From: DATLZB01 sp035574175
Lineage (GTDB): Bacteria > Pseudomonadota > Alphaproteobacteria > Rhizobiales > Hyphomicrobiaceae
Reading direction: 5' to 3'
NCBI GenBank assembly: GCA_035574175.1
Contig: DATLZB010000236.1
Location: 1 to 14,111, forward strand
Length of the DNA: 14,111 nucleotides
In this document: piece after piece, positions 1 through 7,671 of the stretch
How positions within the stretch are numbered: the first letter of the stretch is position 1
How the letters are laid out: each line of letters starts with the position of its first letter
The notes under the pieces: model-generated
Told to the model about the DNA's origin: nothing
Databases searched by the model: none
What the model saw: only the letters and a program-made list of their open reading frames with translations
Made by a program: the position numbers and the translations under genes

Positions 1-171
1 GCCTCGATCCGCGAGGGCGACTACATCGAGATCGGCAACATCGGCGCCTATGGGCGGGCCATCGCCGGCCGCTTCAACGGCTACGGGACCTACGGCGAGG
101 CCATCCTCGAGGACGAGCCGATGATGACGATGTACGGCGACGTCGAGGGCGCGGTCGCAGAAAACGCGTGA
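1..171 (+). CDS. PLP fold-III ornithine/lysine/diaminopimelate decarboxylase, C-terminal end (partial)
   Basis: Frame 1 is open from the first base to a TGA at 169-171, giving the last 56 residues of a protein that begins outside the window. The segment GDYIEIGNIGAYGRAI followed by RFNGYG matches the C-terminal barrel of PLP fold-III (alanine racemase-like) basic amino acid decarboxylases. In that family the G-A-Y motif helps form the active site across the dimer interface. The alphaproteobacterial enzymes of this type decarboxylate ornithine and sometimes lysine to make putrescine or cadaverine in the cytoplasm. The agmatinase-family gene that follows with a 1-base overlap supports a polyamine role. 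Substrate preference cannot be judged because the catalytic lysine and specificity helix are outside the window, and diaminopimelate or carboxynorspermidine decarboxylase remain possible. Confidence 0.8.
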   Translation, partial: ASIREGDYIEIGNIGAYGRAIAGRFNGYGTYGEAILEDEPMMTMYGDVEGAVAENA

Positions 172-1079
172 TGGGCGCCGCGGCCAGGCTCGACTACTTG
201 CCGGCGGAGCGTTCTTTTCTCGAGCCGGACCGGCCGGATGCCGGCCGGCCCGAAGTGGCGCGGGCCGTCGTCATCCCGTTCGGGCTCGAGGCGACCGTGA
301 GCTACGGCGCGGGCACGGCCAAGGGTCCTGCCGCAATCCTTGCCGCGAGCCATCAGCTCGAGCTCTACGACGAGGAGCTCGGGCGTGAGCCCTGCGCGGA
401 CTTCGGCATCGCCGCCATCGCGGAACCCGACATCGCCCGGCCGGTCGCCGCGGCGCTCGACCAGCTCGAGGCGATCGTGGAAACGGTGGTGGCGGCCAAC
501 CGCTTTCCGCTGGTGCTGGGGGGCGAGCATGCGCTCACCATTGGCGCCGTGCGCCCGTTGGTGCGACGCCATCCGGATCTCGTCATCCTCCAGTTCGACG
601 CCCACGCCGATCTGCGCGACGGCTATCAGGGGGAGCACAACTCGCATGCGGCAGCCATGCGACGGGTGCTCGATCATCCCGGAGTCACGCTGGTCTCGGT
701 CGGCGTCCGGGCCATCTCCGCCGCCGAGGCAGCGTTCCTGGAGTCGAGCCGATCGCGGATCCAGGTGCACTGGGCCAAGGACCAGGCGCGCTGGGCGCTA
801 AAGGATATCGTCGCGCCGCTCGCGGGCCGCCCGGTCTACGTCAGCTTCGACATCGACGCGCTCGACGGCGCCATCATGCCGGCGACGGGCACGCCGACGC
901 CGGGCGGGCTCGGCTACTGGCAGGCCCTCGCCATCCTGAGGCGCGCGGCGGAGGTCTCGCGCATCGTCGCCGCCGACCTCGTCGAGCTGGCCCCGATCCC
1001 GGGTTTGCACGTCTGCGACTACACGGCGGCGGCACTCGCCTACAAGATCATGAGCTATGCGCTCGCCGGCGCGCGGTAG
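171..1079 (+). CDS. speB: Agmatinase-family ureohydrolase
   Basis: This 302-residue protein is of normal length for the arginase/agmatinase superfamily. Such cytoplasmic binuclear manganese enzymes typically hydrolyse agmatine to putrescine and urea. All expected metal ligands are visible: His120 in LGGEH, Asp143, His145 and Asp147 in DAHAD, and Asp227 and Asp229 in SFDID. A family glutamate follows in DLVELAP near residue 272, and GTPTPGG forms the usual substrate loop. After SFDIDALD the usual proline is glycine (DG instead of DP), a mild departure. The ATG at 171 shares one base with the TGA of the decarboxylase (TGATG), indicating translational coupling; a GTG one codon earlier (168) is the alternative start. 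The gene ends 14 bp from the convergent PLP-enzyme gene. Guanidinobutyrase or a related ureohydrolase cannot be excluded, but pairing with a decarboxylase favours putrescine synthesis. Confidence 0.88.
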   Translation: MGAAARLDYLPAERSFLEPDRPDAGRPEVARAVVIPFGLEATVSYGAGTAKGPAAILAASHQLELYDEELGREPCADFGIAAIAEPDIARPVAAALDQLEAIVETVVAANRFPLVLGGEHALTIGAVRPLVRRHPDLVILQFDAHADLRDGYQGEHNSHAAAMRRVLDHPGVTLVSVGVRAISAAEAAFLESSRSRIQVHWAKDQARWALKDIVAPLAGRPVYVSFDIDALDGAIMPATGTPTPGGLGYWQALAILRRAAEVSRIVAADLVELAPIPGLHVCDYTAAALAYKIMSYALAGAR

Positions 1080-1093
1080 CGGCAAGGTGCCGG

Positions 1094-2239
1094 TCAGACG
1101 GCAGCGGCCAGCGCCCGTTCCAAATCGGCGATGAGGTCAGCCGGCGCTTCAAGCCCGACCGAGAGGCGCAAGAGGTCGGGCGGGCAGGGAGTGGCCGGTC
1201 CTTCGACCGAGGCGCGGTGCTCGATGAGGCTCTCGACGCCGCCGAGCGAGGTGGCCCGCTTCCATACCTTGACCTTGGCGGCCGTGGCGATCGCCGCAGC
1301 CTCTCCGCCCCTGACACGGATCGACAGCATGCCGCCAAAGCCCCCCTTCATTTGTCGCTTCGCAAGCTCGTGGCCGGGCGCACGGGAAAGACCGGGGTAG
1401 AGCACGCGCTCGATCTTCGCATGAGCGTCGAAGTGCTCGGCGATCGCCTGCGCTGCCCTGCACTGGTGGCGCACGCGCACGAAGAGCGTGCGCAGCCCGC
1501 GCATCAGTTGTGCCGCCGCGAACGGTGCGAGAATGGTGCCGAAGGCGGAGCGCAACGTGGAGGCACGCGCCGCAAGCGGTCCGTTGCCGGCGAAGGTCAA
1601 GGTGCCGGCGACCACGTCGGTATGGCCGTTGAGATACTTGGTCGCCGAATGCATGACGACGTCGGCGCCGAGCGCAAGCGGGTTGCAGAGCACCGGCGTC
1701 GCCACCGTGGAATCGACGGCCAGCACCGCGCCGGCGGCGTGGGCGAGCTTGCCGGCACCGGCGATGTCGCTGATTGTCCACAGCGGATTGGCCGGCGTCT
1801 CGAGCCAGACGAGCCGGGTCAAGCCGGGACGGATGGCGCCGGCGATGGCGTCGAGGTCGCTTGCATCGACAAGGCTCGTTTCGATGCCGAAGGCCGGTGC
1901 TTCGGTGAGCAGCCACTTGCGCATGCCCCAGTACATGACGGCGGGGGCGACGACGTGGGCAGGTTTGTCGAGGGTTAGAAAAAGCGCGGTGGCGGCCGAC
2001 ATGCCGGAAGCGAACAGGAGGCTTGTCGCACCGCCCTCCAGCCGCGTCAGGATGGCTTCGACCTGGCGAACGGTGGCGTTGTCGGGCCGGCCGTAGGAGT
2101 AGCCGCGGCGGTTTTGATTGTCCGCATCGCGCTCGAAGGTGGTGGAGATATGGATCGGAGGTATGATCGCGCCGGTCTCCGGCTCGATCGATCCGCCGGC
2201 CTGGGCGGCGATGGTCTCTTGGCTCAGCTCGCTGCTCAA
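1094..2239 (-). CDS. Cystathionine gamma-synthase/lyase-like PLP enzyme (Cys/Met metabolism family)
   Basis: The 381-residue protein has the length and layout of the Cys/Met-metabolism PLP family (fold I). A tyrosine/arginine region YSYGRPDNAT (about 47-56) supplies phosphate-binding residues to the neighbouring subunit. The YWG segment corresponds to the usual tyrosine that stacks on PLP. Asp176 (VDSTVATP) pairs with the pyridine nitrogen, and Lys201 in HSATKYLNGHTD forms the Schiff base. SLGGVESLIEH followed by LRLSVGLE closes the domain in typical fashion. Family members make or break cystathionine or related thioethers in methionine and cysteine metabolism, and the exact reaction cannot be read from sequence. 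I chose the TTG at 2239 because an exact AGGAGG lies at 2246-2251, six bases upstream; a TTG at 2257 would put that ribosome site inside the gene. It is divergent from the GMC dehydrogenase gene. Confidence 0.86.
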   Translation of the reverse strand: MSSELSQETIAAQAGGSIEPETGAIIPPIHISTTFERDADNQNRRGYSYGRPDNATVRQVEAILTRLEGGATSLLFASGMSAATALFLTLDKPAHVVAPAVMYWGMRKWLLTEAPAFGIETSLVDASDLDAIAGAIRPGLTRLVWLETPANPLWTISDIAGAGKLAHAAGAVLAVDSTVATPVLCNPLALGADVVMHSATKYLNGHTDVVAGTLTFAGNGPLAARASTLRSAFGTILAPFAAAQLMRGLRTLFVRVRHQCRAAQAIAEHFDAHAKIERVLYPGLSRAPGHELAKRQMKGGFGGMLSIRVRGGEAAAIATAAKVKVWKRATSLGGVESLIEHRASVEGPATPCPPDLLRLSVGLEAPADLIADLERALAAAV

Positions 2240-2245
2240 GGCGCG

Positions 2246-2251
2246 CCTCCT
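2246..2251 (-). promoter_or_regulatory. Ribosome binding site fixing a TTG start
   Basis: The minus strand reads AGGAGG here, six bases before TTG at 2239. This is a near-perfect anti-Shine-Dalgarno match and decides the start of the PLP enzyme in the absence of any nearby ATG. Confidence 0.75.
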
Positions 2252-2260
2252 CTGCAAAAG

Positions 2261-2286
2261 ATCTGCTGCGGCGCAGGCTAGCAGAT
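2261..2286. promoter_or_regulatory. Inverted repeat in divergent promoter region (possible operator)
   Basis: The 126-bp gap between the divergent PLP-enzyme and GMC-dehydrogenase genes contains ATCTGCT at 2261-2267 and its exact complement AGCAGAT at 2280-2286, separated by 12 bp. The 19-bp centre-to-centre spacing is close to two helical turns, as expected for a dimeric regulator site. A smaller palindrome, GGCAG-GGA-CTGCC, follows at 2288-2300. No regulator gene is nearby, and chance occurrence in GC-rich DNA is possible. Confidence 0.3.
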
Positions 2287-2365
2287 GGCAGGGACTGCCA
2301 CTTCCCTTTTTCCGCGCCGGCAGTTAAGCGAGCGGGTGACCGGTCGAAGTTGCGGGACGGGCGGC

Positions 2366-4045
2366 ATGGAAGAGCAGATCGCCTACGACTACATCATCGT
2401 CGGCGCCGGCTCCGCCGGCTGCGTGCTTGCCAACCGACTGAGCGAGGACAGCGCCGAGCGCGTGCTGCTGCTTGAGGCAGGCGGCCGCGACAGCCATCCC
2501 TACATACACATTCCGCTCGGTCTCGGCCGAATCGCCAAGTACCGGATGTTCGACTGGGGCTATGAGACAGAGTCGGTGCCCAGCATGGGCGGGCGGCGCA
2601 TCGAGGCCTCGCGCGGCAAGGTGCTCGGCGGCTCCTCGTCGATCAACGTAATGGCCTATGTGCGTGGCAACCGGTCCGACTACGACCGCTGGGCGGCCGG
2701 CGGGGCGTCGGGCTGGAGCTACGCCGAGGTGCTACCCTACTTCAAGCGCTCCGAGACGTGGGAGGGCGGCGAGAACACCTGGCGCGGCGGGTCGGGGCCG
2801 CTGGGGGTGATCTGGGCACGGACGAAGGACGAGCTGTTCGGCGCCTGGATTGAGGCTGCGCAGGCCGCCGGTCATCGCGTGACCGAGGATTACAACGGCC
2901 GCGAGCAGGTGGGCTTCGGGCGAGCCCAGTTCACGATCAGGCGCGGACGGCGCTGCTCGGCTGCCACCGCCTTCCTCAAGCCGGCGCTCAAGCGGCCGAA
3001 CTTGACGCTCAAGATCAATACGCACGTCACCCGCGTGCTGTTCGAGCGCACGCGGGCGATCGGCGTCGAGTACGTGCGCAACGGGCGCATTGAGCGGGTG
3101 CTGGCGGAGCGGGAGGTGATCCTGTCGGGCGGCGCGTTCAACTCGCCGCAGCTTCTGATGCTCTCCGGCATCGGGCCTGCCGATCACCTCAACGAGTTCG
3201 GCATCAAGCCGCGCGTCGATCTTCCCGTGGGCAAGAACCTGCAGGACCACTTGGGCGCCCAAATCTGGTTCAGCCGGACCGAGACTGAGGCGAGCCCCTT
3301 CCGCGACAGCTTGAGGCTCGACCGCATCGTCTTCAGCATGGCGCGCGCCTATCTCACCGGCACCGGTCCCGCCACCGTGCCGCCCGGGGGACTGCAGGCG
3401 TTCGTGAAGCTCCAGGCATCGAGCCCGGTGCCGGACATCCAGTTCCTGTTCCGCGGGGCGCCGATCGACGCCGACTACTGGTTTCCCGGGCTCAGGCCGC
3501 CCTATCCGGATGCCTTCGGCATCCGGCCGGTGCTGCTCCATCCGCAGAGCCGGGGCGAAGTGAAGCTTGCGTCCGACAAACCGCTCGATCCGGTCCGCAT
3601 CGTGCCCAACTTCTTCCTCGAGCCCGCAGACATCGCCACGCTGCGCGAGGGCTTCAAGCGGGCGCGCGAGGTCGCCTACGAGGGGGCGCTCAGCCGCTTC
3701 CGGGGGCCGGAGACCGCACCCGGCTTTGCGGTCAAGAGCGATGCCGACATCGACGCCTGGCTCAGGCGCGTGACCATCACCGCCCACCATCCGGCCTGCA
3801 CATGCCCGATGGGCTCCGGTGCGCAAGCCGTCGTCGATCCGAAGCTGCGCGTGCGCGGCGTGGAGGGGCTCAGGGTCGTCGATGCCTCGGTGATGCCGGA
3901 CCTCGTCTCCGGCAACATCAATGCGCCGGTGCTCATGATCGCGGAAAAGGCGGCGGACATGATCCGGGGCATGGCGCCGCTACCGCCGGTGGCCGAGGCG
4001 GAATTGGTCAATACCGGTGGTAAGGGTGGCCGGACAGGATCGTGA
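2366..4045 (+). CDS. GMC-family FAD-dependent dehydrogenase (choline dehydrogenase-like)
   Basis: From the ATG at 2366 the protein has 559 residues, close to bacterial choline and alcohol dehydrogenases of the GMC family. Residues 9-19 carry the FAD Rossmann motif GAGSAG. The second family signature GGSSSINVMAYVRGN and GWSYAEVLPYFKRSE follow in the first third. Near the C-terminus H474-H475-P476 (HHPACTCPMG) contains the catalytic histidine, and Asn519 in SGNINAP is the partner residue. Such enzymes oxidise primary or secondary alcohols with FAD and pass electrons to the respiratory chain or a quinone. Choline itself is not assured, since no betaine aldehyde dehydrogenase is nearby. I prefer ATG 2366 because the flavin fold begins a few residues later; the open frame extends to 2285 but its extra 27 residues look non-domain. 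Its last 38 bp overlap rlmH on the opposite strand. Confidence 0.88.
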   Translation: MEEQIAYDYIIVGAGSAGCVLANRLSEDSAERVLLLEAGGRDSHPYIHIPLGLGRIAKYRMFDWGYETESVPSMGGRRIEASRGKVLGGSSSINVMAYVRGNRSDYDRWAAGGASGWSYAEVLPYFKRSETWEGGENTWRGGSGPLGVIWARTKDELFGAWIEAAQAAGHRVTEDYNGREQVGFGRAQFTIRRGRRCSAATAFLKPALKRPNLTLKINTHVTRVLFERTRAIGVEYVRNGRIERVLAEREVILSGGAFNSPQLLMLSGIGPADHLNEFGIKPRVDLPVGKNLQDHLGAQIWFSRTETEASPFRDSLRLDRIVFSMARAYLTGTGPATVPPGGLQAFVKLQASSPVPDIQFLFRGAPIDADYWFPGLRPPYPDAFGIRPVLLHPQSRGEVKLASDKPLDPVRIVPNFFLEPADIATLREGFKRAREVAYEGALSRFRGPETAPGFAVKSDADIDAWLRRVTITAHHPACTCPMGSGAQAVVDPKLRVRGVEGLRVVDASVMPDLVSGNINAPVLMIAEKAADMIRGMAPLPPVAEAELVNTGGKGGRTGS

Positions 4046-4490
4046 CGGCGCGGTAGAGTTGCTCGGTAAGCACGAGGCGGGTGAGCCCGTGCGGCAGGGT
4101 CAGAAGTCCGAGCGATAGCATTAGGCCCGCCTCCTTGCGGACCGCCTCTCCATGACCATCGGGACCGCCGATCAGGAAGGCGGCGAGGCCGACGCCGCGG
4201 TCGCGCGCATCGCGGATGAGGCCGGCGAAGGCTGCGCTCGACAGCTGGCGGCCGCGCTCATCGAGCGCGATCAGGAGGTCGGCCCCCCGGGCCTTGTCGA
4301 GCAGACGCTGCGCCTCCTCGTCGGCGCGCATCTTTGCGCTCGCCGCGCGGCTTTCCCCAATCTCGACGAGATCGAGCGGCCCGAGGGCGATGCCGCGCCC
4401 TGTCCGGTCGATGCGCTCGGCATAGCGCCGATAAAGTATGCGCTCCGGTCCGTCCTTGAGGCGACCGATTGCGGTGATCAGCAGACGCAT
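4008..4490 (-). CDS. rlmH: 23S rRNA (pseudouridine1915-N3)-methyltransferase RlmH
   Basis: This 160-residue SPOUT-family protein methylates N3 of pseudouridine 1915 in helix 69 of 23S rRNA on assembled 70S ribosomes, using S-adenosylmethionine. It begins MRLLITAIGRLKDGPE, as orthologues do. The SAM-binding knot is visible as LIALDERG (73-80), FLIGGPDGHG (105-114) and LSLGLLTLPHGLTRLVLTEQ (125-144). The ending GHPYHRY is the family's conserved C-terminus, so the 38-bp tail-to-tail overlap with the GMC gene is real rather than a read-through artefact. I chose ATG 4490; an earlier in-frame start would add 16 non-conserved residues. The gene follows rsfS by 57 bp, and nadD-rsfS-rlmH is a common alphaproteobacterial block. 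Confidence 0.95.
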   Translation of the reverse strand: MRLLITAIGRLKDGPERILYRRYAERIDRTGRGIALGPLDLVEIGESRAASAKMRADEEAQRLLDKARGADLLIALDERGRQLSSAAFAGLIRDARDRGVGLAAFLIGGPDGHGEAVRKEAGLMLSLGLLTLPHGLTRLVLTEQLYRAVTILSGHPYHRY

Positions 4491-4547
4491 GGGCAAGCTT
4501 CGCGGGCCGGGACAGGACGGCCATGCGTCGGCACGCAAGCCTACCCG

Positions 4548-4955
4548 TTAGTGGGCCGGGGCCTCGGTCGGCCGGTCTGCCGACCACATGCGCTCGAGCT
4601 TGTAGAACTCGCGCACCTCGGGGCGGAACACGTGAACGATGATATCGCCGGCGTCGAGCAGCACCCAATCGCAGGCCGCAAGCCCCTCAATGCGGGTGTG
4701 AACGCCGAGTTGTTTCAGCTTGCGTTGCACCTGATCGGCGATGGCGCCGACATGCCGGTCCGACCGGCCGCTCGCCACCACCATGAAGTCCGCCATGCTG
4801 GATTTGCCCTTGAGGTCAATTGTGACCACCTCCTCGGCTTTGGCCTCGTCGAGCCAGGCACTGATGTGGTCAAGCAAGGCTTTCGTGCGCGTCCCGTCGG
4901 AGACGCGCTCGACCGCAGGCGCGCCCTTGCGGGCGCCCTCAAGAGCAGTTCGCAT
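4548..4955 (-). CDS. rsfS: Ribosomal silencing factor RsfS
   Basis: The 135-residue protein carries the complete RsfS (DUF143/Iojap) domain from about residue 25. Recognisable stretches are ADFMVVASGRSDRHVGAIAD, IEGLAACDWVLLDAGDIIVH and VFRPEVREFYKLERMW. RsfS binds ribosomal protein L14 on the large subunit and blocks joining with the 30S subunit, slowing translation in starvation. Family length is about 105-150 residues. The N-terminal 20-odd residues are variable and basic. The ATG at 4955 is the only convincing start; a purine-rich GAAAGG lies somewhat far upstream on the minus strand, so initiation may be modest. A 156-bp gap separates it from the end of nadD, wider than in the rest of this gene run. 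Confidence 0.95.
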   Translation of the reverse strand: MRTALEGARKGAPAVERVSDGTRTKALLDHISAWLDEAKAEEVVTIDLKGKSSMADFMVVASGRSDRHVGAIADQVQRKLKQLGVHTRIEGLAACDWVLLDAGDIIVHVFRPEVREFYKLERMWSADRPTEAPAH

Positions 4956-5111
4956 CGTGTGGTGAGTGACCTTTCGTCATTTACCCAAGTTGGGCCCCAA
5001 GCGCCGGAAAGCCACTGCAGCGCAATCGCGCGCCAGCAATGCACGGGCAACTCGCCGAGCGCACCCCAACATTAAGCGACTCCGCACCCAGCTTGCAACC
5101 TCCCTTCCGTC

Positions 5112-5834
5112 TCACGGAATTGCATGGTTTGGCGTTATGCGCAGAGTCCGGCGCAGTTCGGTCGAAGAGAGATGCGACAGCGGCCCTGTGATGAAGGTCC
5201 AGGCAGGCGGTTTCAGCAGCGGCAGGGTCAATGCGCGGCTCTCGGGCAGGTAGGCGCGGGCAAGGGCATGGGCAGCCCTGGAGGCCAGCGCCTTCAGCCG
5301 CCAGCCGGGGCGGTCGACGACGGCAATCGGCATGATGGCAGCGATGCGACGCCAGTCTTGCCAGCGGTGAAAGCCGGCGAGGTTGTCGGCGCCCATGATC
5401 CATACGAAACGGACGCGCGGGAAGCGGCGCCTGAGGAAGGCAAGCGTGACGGCGGTGTAGGGGGTGCGCAGGGTTTCCTCAAAGCCGGTGACGCGCACCC
5501 GGCGGTCGGCGGCAAGGCGGCGGCAGAGGTCCATGCGGCCGCAGAGATCGGGGAGGTCCTCGTTGCCCTTCAGGGGATTGCCCGGGGTCACAACCCACCA
5601 GACCTGATGGAGGGCGAGGCGACGAAGGGCGCTGCGGCTGACGAGCAGGTGTCCGGCGTGCGGAGGGTTGAAGGTGCCGCCCATGACACCGATACGCTGG
5701 CCGGGCAGGACGAGAGGCGGCTTGACCCTGATCGAGCCGAAACTCGAATGGACGGATTTGCGGACGGCGTTCCGCTCCGCCGGCGGCCGCCGCGCTCTTC
5801 GCTCCGCGCCCCGCACCCGCCCGACGTGCGTCAC
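5112..5834 (-). CDS. nadD: Nicotinate-nucleotide adenylyltransferase
   Basis: NadD transfers AMP from ATP to nicotinate mononucleotide, giving deamido-NAD in NAD synthesis. The nucleotidyltransferase motif GGTFNPPHAGH lies at residues 52-62, with the two histidines that contact ATP. LSSTELR near residues 222-228 is the second ATP-binding signature (ISSTxIR). The protein stops soon after this motif, as many alphaproteobacterial NadDs do. The GTG start at 5832-5834 overlaps the proA stop (GTGA on the minus strand), which argues for translational coupling. It gives an N-terminal extension of about 45 residues rich in Arg, longer than usual. A second GTG at 5816 is possible, and no ATG occurs before the conserved motif. 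Confidence 0.93.
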   Translation of the reverse strand: MTHVGRVRGAERRARRPPAERNAVRKSVHSSFGSIRVKPPLVLPGQRIGVMGGTFNPPHAGHLLVSRSALRRLALHQVWWVVTPGNPLKGNEDLPDLCGRMDLCRRLAADRRVRVTGFEETLRTPYTAVTLAFLRRRFPRVRFVWIMGADNLAGFHRWQDWRRIAAIMPIAVVDRPGWRLKALASRAAHALARAYLPESRALTLPLLKPPAWTFITGPLSHLSSTELRRTLRITPNHAIP

Positions 5835-7126
5835 TTCGGCCTCGTCTGGCCGCTGCCGCGCACCACGTATTTGAAGCTCGTCAGTTGCTCGACGCCGACC
5901 GGACCGCGCGCGTGCAGGCGGCCGGTGGCGATGCCGATCTCGGCCCCGAAGCCGAACTCGCCGCCGTCGGCGAACTGGGTCGAGGCGTTGTGCAGCACGA
6001 TCGCCGAGTCGGCGCGCGCAAGAAAACGTTCGGCCCGCTCGCGGTTGTCGGTAACGATGCAGTCGGTGTGCTGGGAGCCGTAGCGGGCGATGTGGGCAAG
6101 CGCTCCGTCGACGCCATCGACCAGCTTCACGGCGATGATGGCGTCGAGATATTCGGTCGACCAGTCCGCTTCCGTCGCCGCCTTGACTCTGGGATCGACC
6201 TTTTCAGTGTCGGCGTCGCCGCGCACCTCGCAGCCGGCGTCGAGCAGGGCCTTCACCAGTGGCGCCAGCAGCCGATCGCGGCCGGCCTCGTCGACGAGTA
6301 GCGTCTCGGTGGCGCCGCACACGCCGGTGCGCCGCAGCTTGGCGTTGAGCACGATGTCGCGGGCCATGTCGAGGTCCGCGTCGCGATCGACGTAGGTGTG
6401 GCAGATCCCTTCGAGGTGCGCGAACACCGGCACACGCGCTTCCTTCTGAACGCGCTCGACAAGGCTTCTGCCGCCGCGGGGAACGATGACGTCGACGGTG
6501 CCGTCGAGACCTGCCAGCATATGGCCGACGGCGGCGCGGTCGGTGGTGGGCACGAGCTGGATGGCGGCCTCCGGCAGCCCCGCCGCAGCAAGGCCTTGGG
6601 TCAGGCGGGCATGAATGGCACGGGCGGAATGAAAGCTTTCGGAGCCGGAACGCAGGATGGCGGCATTGCCGGCCTTGAGGCACAGGCCGCCAGCGTCGGC
6701 GGTGACGTTAGGCCGGCTCTCATAGATGATGCCGACAACGCCGAGCGGCGTGCGCACGCGGGAAATGTCGAGCCCGTTGGGCCGCGTCCAGCGGTCCATC
6801 ACGGTGCCGATAGGGTCGGGCAGGTCGGCGATCTCATCGAGGCTTGCGGCGATGGCGGCAAGGCGGGCGCTGTTGAGCGCCAGGCGGTCGACGAAGGCGG
6901 CGGGTCTCGCCGCCTGCCGGGCCGCGGCAAGGTCGCGCTCATTGGCGGCGAGGATATCTTCTTCGCCCACGCGCATGCTTTCGGCTGCGGCCCGCAAGGC
7001 GGCGCTCTTGCGTTCGGGTGCGGCAAGCGCCAGCTCGGCAGCGGCGGCGCGGGCCTGCCGGCCGATGGTGCGCATCCGCCGCTCGACATCTTGCGTCCCG
7101 GTGTCCATTCGTTCCGGCTTGTTCAT
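5831..7126 (-). CDS. proA: Gamma-glutamyl phosphate reductase
   Basis: ProA reduces gamma-glutamyl phosphate to glutamate semialdehyde with NADPH, the second step of proline synthesis. With ATG 7126 the protein has 431 residues, near the usual 415-430. Catalytic Cys270 sits in LRRTGVCGATETLLVD. Other family stretches are GVVGIIYESRPNVTADA (about 129-145), AGNAAILRSGSES and PRGGRSLVERVQ. An in-frame GTG 18 bases upstream and an ATG at 7108 are alternative starts; none has a strong ribosome site. It overlaps nadD by 4 bases. It lies after proB in the same direction but is separated from it by a small membrane-protein gene and a 143-bp gap containing a hairpin, so the operon may be interrupted or partly re-initiated here. 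Confidence 0.96.
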   Translation of the reverse strand: MNKPERMDTGTQDVERRMRTIGRQARAAAAELALAAPERKSAALRAAAESMRVGEEDILAANERDLAAARQAARPAAFVDRLALNSARLAAIAASLDEIADLPDPIGTVMDRWTRPNGLDISRVRTPLGVVGIIYESRPNVTADAGGLCLKAGNAAILRSGSESFHSARAIHARLTQGLAAAGLPEAAIQLVPTTDRAAVGHMLAGLDGTVDVIVPRGGRSLVERVQKEARVPVFAHLEGICHTYVDRDADLDMARDIVLNAKLRRTGVCGATETLLVDEAGRDRLLAPLVKALLDAGCEVRGDADTEKVDPRVKAATEADWSTEYLDAIIAVKLVDGVDGALAHIARYGSQHTDCIVTDNRERAERFLARADSAIVLHNASTQFADGGEFGFGAEIGIATGRLHARGPVGVEQLTSFKYVVRGSGQTRPK

Positions 7127-7215
7127 GTCAATCTGGTCCGACACTCGATCAGGGGCGCGCGGCCATCGGCCGCAGCGAGCCAGGATAGCATCGTTTGCGA
7201 GAAAATAGAGCCGTA

Positions 7216-7236
7216 GCCGGCGCGATCGCGACCGGC
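7216..7236 (-). terminator. GC-rich hairpin upstream of proA (possible weak terminator)
   Basis: GCCGG at 7216-7220 and CCGGC at 7232-7236 flank the perfect palindrome CGCGATCGCG. On the minus strand the structure is followed within a few bases by CTATTTTC, a poor T tract. It lies between the membrane-protein gene and proA and could attenuate or terminate the upstream transcript. The palindromic core could also be a protein site. Confidence 0.3.
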
Positions 7237-7269
7237 ACGCACCCTACCCGGCACGGAAAACCTCGCAGA

Positions 7270-7671
7270 TCAGGCGCGCCGCTCCCTGAGCGTGAGCCCG
7301 CGCGAGGTGCGGAAGGTCAGCCAGGAGAACAAAAACACGTCGACGGCGGCCGCTGCGCCACCAAGGATCATGGCGATGGTTTGATAGGTGGTGAGCTGGT
7401 TCGGCGCATACTGCCACACGGCCACCGCGTAGGCGACCACGAACAGTGGCAGGAACGAGAGCACAAGGCCTAGAAACACGCCGTGCTCGCGGTTGGCCGA
7501 CTGGCGGATGGCGTTGATGCCTTGCAGCGCCGTGTAGCCAAGCGCGACGAGGCCGAGCGTCATCACGTTCCACATCGCCTGTTCGACGGTCGCGGCCTGC
7601 GGAGCATAGCGCCCCAGCACCACCGCCAGCAGGGCCGCGGCAAAGGCGGCAGACAACAATCCGCGAAACAT
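7270..7671 (-). CDS. Small four-helix inner-membrane protein, function unknown
   Basis: I do not recognise a family for this 133-residue protein. Four hydrophobic segments are clear: about 3-20, 34-53, 65-86 and 97-119. They are joined by short loops, and the protein ends in the basic stretch RTSRGLTLRERRA, so both ends are probably cytoplasmic. The start ATG 7671 has a good ribosome site on the minus strand (GGAGG, eight bases upstream), and G+C and codon use resemble the neighbours, so the gene looks real. It lies between proB (99 bp upstream) and proA on the same strand, an unusual place because proB and proA are normally adjacent. There are no charged residues buried in the helices to suggest a transporter mechanism. 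Confidence 0.75.
   Translation of the reverse strand: MFRGLLSAAFAAALLAVVLGRYAPQAATVEQAMWNVMTLGLVALGYTALQGINAIRQSANREHGVFLGLVLSFLPLFVVAYAVAVWQYAPNQLTTYQTIAMILGGAAAAVDVFLFSWLTFRTSRGLTLRERRA

Noticed and set aside
2732..3826. 364-codon open frame on - opposite the GMC dehydrogenase
   Set aside because: His/Arg/Glu-rich shadow of a strongly conserved flavoprotein gene.
4956..5111. Gap between nadD and rsfS examined for a small gene or RNA
   Set aside because: Open frames cross it, but they lack a ribosome site and similarity to anything I know; no hairpin with a T tract was seen.
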